8,162 nt of DNA, from positions 1 through 8,162 of the forward strand of contig CAYUYM010000157.1 of the NCBI GenBank assembly GCA_964449305.1, read 5' to 3'. Position numbers and translations under genes: made by a program. The notes beneath the pieces were generated by a model. That model was not told the origin of the DNA. It was given only the letters and a program-made list of their open reading frames with translations, and did no database searches. This stretch comes from CAYUYM01 sp964449305 (GTDB taxonomy: Bacteria; Bacteroidota; Ignavibacteria; SZUA-365; CAYQST01). Shown here piece by piece: positions 1 through 4,631 of the stretch (position 1 is its first letter; every line of letters begins with the position of its first letter).

Positions 1-1
1 C

Positions 2-646
2 CGGCATCTCCACACGCTCGCCAACCCCGCGAACAGGGAGGGCATGGCCCGCTTCGGCATCGTCACGGAGCGCGCTCTCGGCGTGCCCTTGCCCGCACTG
101 CATGCCATCGCCCGCATGAACCGCCGCAACCATGCGCTCGCGGGCGCTCTCTGGGCCTCCGGCATCCACGAGGCGCGCATCCTCGCGGCGCTGGTGGACG
201 ATCCCGCCCAGGTGCCCATCGATCAGATGGATGCATGGGTGGCGGAGTTCGACTCGTGGGACGTGTGTGACCAGGCCTGCATGCAGCTCTTCCGCAGGAC
301 ACCGCATGCGTGGGACAGAGCGCACACCTGGGTGCACGACGAGCGCGAGTTCGTGCGCCGGGCCGGCTTCGTGTTGATGGCCACACTCGCCGTGCACGAC
401 AAGGCCGCAGATGCGGACCGCTTCCGCGCCTGCCTGCCCATCATCCGGCAGCACGCCTGCGATGAACGAAACTTCGTCCGCAAGGCCGTGAACTGGGCGT
501 TGCGGCAGATCGGCAAACGCGGGGAGCCCCTGCTCGGAGAGGCCATCGACGCGGCGGAACAGCTGCTGCTCGAACACCCCCGGTCCCGCTCCGCACGCTG
601 GATCGCCCGCGATGCGCTGCGGGAGCTCCCCCGCCACCGGACCTGA
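2..646 (+). CDS. DNA alkylation repeat protein (AlkD-like), 5'-partial
   Basis: This resembles the DNA alkylation repeat family (AlkD-type HEAT-like glycosylases), which removes bulky or cationic N3/N7-alkylated purines in base excision repair in the cytoplasm. The frame is open from nt 2, and the codons before the ATG at 44 read LANPANREGMARFGI. That fits the usual family N-terminus, so the ATG at 44 is probably an internal methionine and the true start lies upstream of the window. Visible family signatures are NHALAGALWASGIHEARILA, FDSWDVCDQ, FVRRAGFVLMA and ERNFVRKAVNWALRQIGKR. The Trp at nt 257-259 and the Asp four residues later match the W-x3-D pair (W109/D113) of Bacillus cereus AlkD. 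The Arg pair in FVRRAGF may correspond to the catalytic-site Arg148. The visible 214 residues are close to the full family length of about 220-240. The gene ends 39 nt before the deaminase gene, so the two could be co-transcribed. Confidence 0.9.
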   Translation, partial: RHLHTLANPANREGMARFGIVTERALGVPLPALHAIARMNRRNHALAGALWASGIHEARILAALVDDPAQVPIDQMDAWVAEFDSWDVCDQACMQLFRRTPHAWDRAHTWVHDEREFVRRAGFVLMATLAVHDKAADADRFRACLPIIRQHACDERNFVRKAVNWALRQIGKRGEPLLGEAIDAAEQLLLEHPRSRSARWIARDALRELPRHRT

Positions 647-685
647 CCCGACCGACACGCTTCACCTCACAACCCCGGAATACCG

Positions 686-1135
686 ATGCTCACAGATCAC
701 GACGCACTTCAGGCCGCACTTCACGAGGCTCGCACCGGCCTCGCCGAGGGCGGCATCCCCATCGGCTCCGTGCTGGTGCACGAGGGCCGCATCATCGGCA
801 GGGGACACAACCGCCGCATGCAGAACCACTCGGCCATCCTCCATGCGGAGATGGATGCCCTCGAGAATGCCGGCCGCCTCCCCGCCAGTGTCTATCGCGC
901 CTCGACGCTCTACACCACCCTCTCGCCCTGCTCCATGTGCAGTGGCGCGGCATTGCTCTACGGCATCCCACGCATCGTGATCGGGGAGAACAGAAACTTC
1001 ATGGGCGAGGAGGAACTGCTTCGCTCCCGTGGTGTGGATGTGGTGGTGTTGGATGATGCCGGGTGTATCGCCATCATGGAGGGGTTCATCGCAACGCAGC
1101 CGGGTCTCTGGAACGAGGACATCGGCGAGCCCTGA
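686..1135 (+). CDS. Cytosine deaminase, yeast Fcy1 type
   Basis: This 149-residue protein belongs to the zinc-dependent cytidine/deoxycytidylate deaminase fold and matches yeast cytosine deaminase (Fcy1, 158 residues) along nearly its whole length. It probably converts cytosine to uracil and ammonia in pyrimidine salvage in the cytoplasm. The zinc site is complete: His53 and catalytic Glu55 in HAE, plus Cys82 and Cys85 in PCSMC. Residues equivalent to the Fcy1 substrate pocket are also present: Asn42 in RGHN, Phe105 in ENRNF, Trp142, and Asp145 in the C-terminal EDIGE motif. Bacterial tRNA adenosine deaminase (TadA) and guanine deaminase share the HAE and PCxxC motifs but lack this EDIGE tail. 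The protein is unrelated to the amidohydrolase CodA of Escherichia coli. No clear Shine-Dalgarno sequence precedes the ATG. The gene converges with the minus-strand gene ending at 1163, with 27 nt between them. Confidence 0.9.
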   Translation: MLTDHDALQAALHEARTGLAEGGIPIGSVLVHEGRIIGRGHNRRMQNHSAILHAEMDALENAGRLPASVYRASTLYTTLSPCSMCSGAALLYGIPRIVIGENRNFMGEEELLRSRGVDVVVLDDAGCIAIMEGFIATQPGLWNEDIGEP

Positions 1136-1162
1136 GCGCGTTTCAGTTCATGCATGAGAGGA

Positions 1163-2161
1163 TCACCGGTGCAGCACCTGAATTGGGCGCGTCGCCACGC
1201 CCTGCTCCGTGCGCAGCACGCAGTGATACATCCCCGAAGGCAGGGATGCCACGGACCAGGTGACGACGTTGCAACCGACAGGAAGCCAGTCGTCGAACAT
1301 CACGCCCAGGTCCCGCCCGCACTGGTCCTTTACAACCACAGACACGCAGCCCGGCTGCCGGAGCGTGAGGTCCATCGACACGATGGCATTGCCGGGATTG
1401 GGGTGGAGCGAGGTGATGACAGGTGACGCGGGGGAGGGGGACTCCTCCACATCGGTCACAAAGCTGTCCAGCGGCCTCCGCCAGGTGCGGAATGTCCCGG
1501 TGTTGAGTCCCGCAAGGAGGTAGCGCGGTGTGGTTGCCAGCCCGAGCGTGTAGCCGTTCTTCGACACCGGGTCGATGCCCATGGGTCTCCATACCGGGTC
1601 GAGCCCGTTGCAGATGTACATCCCCTTCCACAGCGTCCCGACAAAGAGCGTGGTCCCGGACGCGGCAAGCTTCCAGGTGCTGCCCGCTTCCATGCCCGTG
1701 CCAGCCCTGAACCAGGACAGACCACGATCGGTGGAGAGCTGGACGCCGGCGTATGACGCGGCATAGACATTCCAGCCGCCGGTCGGCGTGGGGATCCTCG
1801 CGAGGTCGTAGACCATTTGTGAGTTCTGGTCGGGCAGCCCGACGTTGGATNNNNNNNNNNNNNNNNNNNNNNNNNNNNNNNNNNNNNNNNNNNNNNNNNN
1901 NNNNNNNNNNNNNNNNNNNNNNNNNNNNNNNNNNNNNNNNNNNNNNNNNNGCGGGCTGTTCTCGCACACCTCCCAGGTCAGTCCCTCGTCGGTGGACGTG
2001 TGAATCCACGTCATGCCCGCGATGAGCACCGTGTCCCCATCAACAGTGGGAACGATGGCGAAACAGTTCGCGGCATCATAGGCGTTGGACTGTTCCCATT
2101 GCGCGGAAGCAGGCCATACAACCAACACCAGAAACATCGTTGCAATGAGCACGCGGTTCAT
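1163..2161 (-). CDS. Exported BNR-repeat protein with T9SS C-terminal sorting domain, interrupted by gap
   Basis: As assembled this is 332 residues, including 34 unknown. Residues 1-20 form a signal peptide: MNR, a hydrophobic core, and an ASA cleavage site before Gln21. The body has BNR-type propeller motifs, THTSTDEGLTW-like near residues 53-63 and LSTDRGLSWF near 143-152, as in photosystem assembly/sialidase-like propellers of exported Bacteroidota proteins. Residues about 246-332 form a type IX secretion (Por) tail with HPNPGN at the start, a VVVKDQCGRDLG strand, LPSGMYHCVLRT and a basic end. The tail should direct the protein across the outer membrane. The ATG at 2159-2161 is preferred over one 51 nt upstream because it begins the signal peptide and follows GGAGAG. 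The 100-N gap makes true length and frame continuity uncertain. The ligand or enzymatic role is unknown, and no sialidase catalytic residues are recognisable. Confidence 0.85.
   Translation of the reverse strand: MNRVLIATMFLVLVVWPASAQWEQSNAYDAANCFAIVPTVDGDTVLIAGMTWIHTSTDEGLTWEVCENSPXXXXXXXXXXXXXXXXXXXXXXXXXXXXXXXXXXSNVGLPDQNSQMVYDLARIPTPTGGWNVYAASYAGVQLSTDRGLSWFRAGTGMEAGSTWKLAASGTTLFVGTLWKGMYICNGLDPVWRPMGIDPVSKNGYTLGLATTPRYLLAGLNTGTFRTWRRPLDSFVTDVEESPSPASPVITSLHPNPGNAIVSMDLTLRQPGCVSVVVKDQCGRDLGVMFDDWLPVGCNVVTWSVASLPSGMYHCVLRTEQGVATRPIQVLHR
1851..1950. other. Assembly gap (100 N)
   Basis: An exact run of 100 undetermined bases lies inside the BNR-repeat gene. This round number is the usual placeholder for a scaffold join of unknown size. 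The reading frame happens to stay open across 100 Ns, but that is expected one time in three and says little about the true missing length. Confidence 0.97.
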
Positions 2162-2165
2162 GTGG

Positions 2166-2171
2166 CTCTCC
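2166..2171 (-). promoter_or_regulatory. Ribosome binding site of the BNR gene
   Basis: On the minus strand GGAGAG lies four nucleotides before the ATG at 2161. It supports that start over the in-frame ATG at 2212. The spacing is short but plausible. Confidence 0.5.
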
Positions 2172-2185
2172 AGTTGTGCGATTCC

Positions 2186-2240
2186 ATAATGATTCACCCA
2201 CTCAATGGACACAATATGGGGAGGAACATTCCTCCATCAA
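2186..2240 (-). promoter_or_regulatory. Possible promoter(s) of the BNR gene
   Basis: Two sigma-70-like arrangements can be read on the minus strand. One is TTGTGT (2209-2214), a 17-nt spacer and CATTAT (2186-2191). The other is TTGATG (2235-2240), an 18-nt spacer and TATTGT (2211-2216). Each hexamer matches consensus at only three or four positions and neither pair shows the Bacteroidota TAnnTTTG element. In the second arrangement the dyad fills the spacer. The region is a reasonable place for a promoter but the exact elements are uncertain. Confidence 0.25.
2220..2235. repeat. Perfect inverted repeat, possible operator
   Basis: GGAGGAA, a two-base spacer (CA) and TTCCTCC form a perfect 7+7 bp dyad. 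It ends 59 bp upstream of the BNR gene start and overlaps the candidate promoter elements. The symmetry and position would suit a dimeric regulator. It is not followed by a T run, so it is not a terminator. No second copy was seen in the window. Confidence 0.45.
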
Positions 2241-2463
2241 TCCTGCAACCTGGCGCACACTCCGCACCGCGCAGAGCCGGGTCCCTCGATCTCCATGCCG
2301 GCACCGTGCGGTGCGGTTGTGGAAAAACTTCACACACTGTCACCAATATTCACAGGCCTGCGGATGGCATTGGAACAAAATGATGGGAAATCAGGCGTGG
2401 TTCAGCGGTTTTCTTCTGGCACCATTCATGCAGCGATTGGCAGGTAGTTGTAATTGTTTCAAC

Positions 2464-2468
2464 GGAGG
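2464..2468 (+). promoter_or_regulatory. Strong Shine-Dalgarno of the small peptide gene
   Basis: GGAGG lies nine nucleotides before the ATG at 2478. It is the best ribosome binding site in the window and fixes the start at 2478. The in-frame ATG at 2454 is upstream of this site and would put it inside the coding sequence. Confidence 0.7.
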
Positions 2469-2477
2469 CAACGTCAC

Positions 2478-2678
2478 ATGTTCCAAGCCATCAGATATGC
2501 GGTCCTCATTTTCGTGACGATGGGAGTCATGGTCACGGCAGGGAAGAACATCACCAGGGGTCCGGTGGATGAAACCCAGACCGACCGCACTGTGCTGGTC
2601 AATCCCAATCCCGACGAGGGGCAGACTGATCTCAACGTTGTCGTCTGTTCAAACCCTGGCGAAGGGCACGCCGACTAG
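2478..2678 (+). CDS. Small predicted exported peptide with two 15-residue repeats
   Basis: This 66-residue protein matches no family I recognise. Residues 1-21 look like a signal peptide or membrane anchor: one Arg at position 6, a hydrophobic run over about 8-21, and a possible VTA cleavage site before Gly22. The remaining 45 residues are acidic and rich in Asp, Asn, Pro and Gly, with a single Cys at 57. Residues 35-49 and 50-64 are directly adjacent copies sharing TD-x2-V-x-V-x2-NP-x-EG, identical at 8 of 15 positions. Several differences between the copies are third-base synonymous changes, which supports real coding. A strong ribosome binding site precedes it. It sits between two genes for T9SS cargo proteins but has no T9SS tail, so it would exit by the Sec route only. 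Its role is unknown; a structural or signalling peptide are both possible. Confidence 0.65.
   Translation: MFQAIRYAVLIFVTMGVMVTAGKNITRGPVDETQTDRTVLVNPNPDEGQTDLNVVVCSNPGEGHAD
2580..2669 (+). repeat. Diverged tandem 45-bp repeat within the small gene
   Basis: Units 2580-2624 and 2625-2669 are adjacent and in frame, and by hand alignment agree at about 28 of 45 bases. Five codon pairs differ only synonymously (Thr, Asp, Asn, Pro, Glu), a pattern consistent with an old duplication kept under protein-level selection. Confidence 0.65.
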
Positions 2679-2765
2679 ATTTTTCTCTCACAACTCAACC
2701 ACCCCCGATGCCGATCATGCTGAATCTCGGCGTCACCCGACCACAACCTCTCGCTGACGAGGCCT

Positions 2766-4313
2766 TCACCGGCCAAGCAGGATGAGAGGTTTCCTTTTTT
2801 CTGCCCCTCCGAATCTCACTGTCACGATGTGAACGCCCTGGGGCAGGGTGTTCCTGTCGATGATGAACCTGTCGTGCCCGGCCATGATGGGGTGCAGTGA
2901 ATGGTGCAGCACCCGCCCGAGCAGGTCGGTCACCGTCACCTCCGCAATGCCATCGGTGGATGCCTGGATTTCCACGGTGCACCGCGGTCCCGCCCAGGGT
3001 GAGGGGTGGATGCCATTGATGGTGAATGCGTCGGGGAGATGAATGGGGACGTCGATGAACAGCGATGGCGAGGCGGAGCGGCTGCCGTCCATGTCGATCT
3101 GTGTGAGGCGGTAGACATGTCCTCCGGGAGCCGGAGCCACGATGCACGCCTCGTAGCGCTGGGGCACCGTTGTCGTGCCCCGACCCGGGACAAAGCTCCC
3201 CGGGATGTCGATGAAGCATTGATCCTCTGGTGACCATTCCTGGAGGATGAAGCCTCGGTTGTTGGTTTCCGTGGCCGTCTCCCAGCGCACCAGCACCGCG
3301 GCGGCGACAGGATTCCACACCGCCGTCACCGAGGCGAATTCCACAGGGACGGTGGTTGCGGCATGGGAGAGCCAGATGGAGGCATTGATGATGAGGCGGG
3401 CATGGTTGCCATTGACCTCTGTCCAGCCGTAGTAGAGGCCATCGTTGGGGTCGCCTGTCCCGTCGTCGGCGGGGGAACTGTCGCCCAGTCCCACCACGCG
3501 TCCGGCGCCATGGAGGGCGCAGGCCACCATCACGTTGGCGTTCGTGTGTGTGGCGGAGGTCCACGCCGCCGGGAGCACGCTCGGATTGGCGGCAGGGTCG
3601 ATGGTGGTGGTGGCGCCGCCGCTGAACTTGAGCTGTGTCACCGTTCCCGCTGGGCCGTGGGTGAGGGAGTCGGTGGGAGACGCGTCGAGGTTGGACGAGG
3701 TGAGCGAGACGTCGTCGAGGTTGAAGCTCATGCCGAAGGGATTCCCGGCCATGACCGCGTTCCAGATGCGTGGAGAATCGATTCCATCGTTGTTGCGATC
3801 GGAGTCCATGTGGTCGGCCACCATGAACAGCCCGCCACCATTCTGGACGAAGGCGAGCAGGGCCTGCCGTTCGGATGCTGTGAAGGCGATGTTCGGTTCA
3901 CACACGATGAACACATCGTAGTTGGCGAGATCCTGGGGATTGGCGCTGTTGCCGAAGGAGATGGCACCGTCATAGGGCAGGGTTTCCACGCTGTGCCCCA
4001 TCCTCGCCAGCTCCACGGCCCAGGCCGAGATGGCGCCCGTCCAGAACGTCTCGGGTGTGGTTGCGGTCACAAGCGACGCGGCAGGCGTGGGGATGCGCTG
4101 GGGATTGGACTCGTTGCCCCTGCCCGCCTGCATGACGCCGGAGGAGGCGACACCCAGGTTGCGGATGTCGGTGTCGATCACCCAGTCCGCATTGCCCGCC
4201 ATCTCCGCCTTGGAGGCATCGAACAGAAAGCGTTTCTGCTGTGCCGCAGTGCCGGAGGTGAGGAGCAGGAGGAGAAGGGTGATGCGGAGAAGAACCGGTC
4301 GTGAAGGAGTCAT
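2766..4313 (-). CDS. Exported GATase1-like domain protein with T9SS C-terminal sorting domain
   Basis: This is 515 residues from the ATG at 4311-4313, chosen because it begins a signal peptide (basic MTPSRP start, long Leu run, TAA cleavage site before Gln25). The open frame continues 86 codons upstream, but that part looks non-coding. Residues about 28-317 resemble flavodoxin-like/class I glutamine amidotransferase-like folds (ThuA or DUF4350 type): TPETFWTGAISAW, YDVFIVCEP, ASERQALLAFVQNGGGLFMV and ADH. No Cys nucleophile is identifiable, so a binding role is as likely as catalysis. D170-x-D172-x-N174-x-D176-G resembles a calcium-binding loop. Residues about 322-422 form the beta-sandwich typical of T9SS cargo (VPVEFASVTAVW, RWETATETNNRGF, YRLTQIDMDG). 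Residues about 430-515 form the Por tail (GIHPSPW, VTDLLGRVL, LPQGVHIVTV, basic end). No Shine-Dalgarno is evident. It converges with the small peptide gene, 87 nt away. Confidence 0.85.
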   Translation of the reverse strand: MTPSRPVLLRITLLLLLLTSGTAAQQKRFLFDASKAEMAGNADWVIDTDIRNLGVASSGVMQAGRGNESNPQRIPTPAASLVTATTPETFWTGAISAWAVELARMGHSVETLPYDGAISFGNSANPQDLANYDVFIVCEPNIAFTASERQALLAFVQNGGGLFMVADHMDSDRNNDGIDSPRIWNAVMAGNPFGMSFNLDDVSLTSSNLDASPTDSLTHGPAGTVTQLKFSGGATTTIDPAANPSVLPAAWTSATHTNANVMVACALHGAGRVVGLGDSSPADDGTGDPNDGLYYGWTEVNGNHARLIINASIWLSHAATTVPVEFASVTAVWNPVAAAVLVRWETATETNNRGFILQEWSPEDQCFIDIPGSFVPGRGTTTVPQRYEACIVAPAPGGHVYRLTQIDMDGSRSASPSLFIDVPIHLPDAFTINGIHPSPWAGPRCTVEIQASTDGIAEVTVTDLLGRVLHHSLHPIMAGHDRFIIDRNTLPQGVHIVTVRFGGAEKRKPLILLGR

Positions 4314-4477
4314 GGCATGCGTGGTCTGTGGTACACCACGGCAAGATACGCATGGAGCGTGGAAGTGGCGGAGGGGATTTCCGGATTCGAATGGACTGGC
4401 GCAGGGAAAGACGAAGACACGAAGGGCTCCCTGGTGTCGTTGCGGTGAAAGCAGCGGCTCGGCTCGGAAGTCGATTC

Positions 4478-4508
4478 TTGACTTTCCCCCCCCATTCGCG
4501 TAAGTTCG
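4478..4508 (+). promoter_or_regulatory. Promoter of the SBBP-repeat gene
   Basis: TTGACT (4478-4483), a 17-nt spacer and TAAGTT (4501-4506) form a good sigma-70-like pair. The downstream element read as TAAGTTCG also fits the Bacteroidota -7 consensus TAnnTTTG with one mismatch, with TTG 20 nt upstream as the -33 element. Transcription would begin near 4513-4515, leaving about 47 nt to the ATG at 4560 or about 118 nt to that at 4632. A run of eight C (4486-4493) lies within the spacer. Confidence 0.6.
4486..4493 (+). repeat. C8 homopolymer in promoter spacer
   Basis: Eight consecutive C form the longest defined-base homopolymer noticed in the window. It occupies nearly half of the 17-nt spacer between the two promoter elements, so loss or gain of a base would change their distance. 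Confidence 0.9.
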
Positions 4509-4560
4509 CCGCATTGGACATGTATGCGACGGGGTGCCGCGACAACAAACGAGGTCGACA

Positions 4561-4580
4561 TGGTGTTTCATGGTGTTTCA
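4561..4580 (+). repeat. Perfect 10-bp tandem duplication
   Basis: TGGTGTTTCA occurs twice head to tail, starting one base inside the alternative ATG at 4560. Because 10 is not a multiple of three, copy number decides whether that ATG is in frame with the large gene. It is in frame with the two copies present. The second copy creates another ATG at 4570, whose frame closes after about 30 codons. Confidence 0.9.
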
Positions 4581-4631
4581 TTCAACGGGCACGCCGCCTG
4601 TCGGCGTTGTGCATCATCCACGATTGCATCG

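Larger units (their letters stand above)
2162..2477. other. Divergent intergenic region without a supported gene
   Basis: This 316-nt stretch separates the starts of the minus-strand BNR gene and the plus-strand small peptide gene, so it should hold promoters for both. The half near 2310-2460 is visibly richer in A and T than the flanking genes. It contains the perfect dyad at 2220-2235, weak sigma-70-like hexamers for the minus-strand gene, and ribosome binding sites at both ends. No convincing promoter was found for the small gene. The overlapping open frames here lack a recognisable product or ribosome binding site. No tRNA or recognisable structured RNA was seen. Confidence 0.7.
4314..4631. 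other. Divergent intergenic/leader region
   Basis: This 318-nt region separates the starts of the GATase-like cargo gene (minus) and the SBBP gene (plus). For the plus gene it holds a clear promoter (4478-4508) with a C8 run in its spacer, a GAGG at 4551-4554, an in-frame alternative ATG at 4560 and a 10-bp tandem duplication. For the minus gene I see a possible -7-like TATCTTG (4342-4348) but no good upstream element. A small dyad GTGGT-AC-ACCAC (4328-4339) would lie in its leader. Longer open frames across the region look like shadows. Confidence 0.65.

Noticed and set aside
1148..1157. 10-bp perfect palindrome TCATGCATGA between the convergent deaminase and BNR genes
   Set aside because: It has no loop or T run and is too short to call a terminator; such palindromes arise by chance.
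2162..2212. Upstream ATG for the BNR gene
   Set aside because: It adds 17 residues before a perfect signal peptide, and the GGAGAG ribosome binding site supports the inner start.
2454..2477. Earlier ATG for the small peptide gene
   Set aside because: The GGAGG site lies downstream of it and is ideally spaced for the ATG at 2478.
2658..2684. Possible terminator: GGCG/CGCC stem followed by five T after the small gene
   Set aside because: The stem is only four or five pairs, lies within the coding end, and is seven bases from the T run.
2750..2761. CTCG-CTGA-CGAG hairpin between the convergent small gene and the GATase-like gene
   Set aside because: It is a four-pair stem without an adjacent T run in either direction, so it is not supported as a terminator.
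2795..2800. Six-A run (minus strand) near the 3' end of the GATase-like gene as a frameshift site
   Set aside because: The T9SS tail reads correctly through it to a normal basic end, so no programmed shift is needed.
3363..4304. Long plus-strand open frame of 313 codons opposite the GATase-like cargo gene
   Set aside because: It lies wholly antisense to a gene with a signal peptide and recognisable domains, and its translation is low-complexity Gly/Val/His/Arg-rich, typical of a GC-rich shadow frame.
4314..4571. N-terminal extension of the GATase-like cargo by 86 codons
   Set aside because: The extension is Arg/Cys/His/Pro-rich with no recognisable domain and would bury a textbook signal peptide. 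It would also overlap the promoter and the alternative start of the divergent gene.
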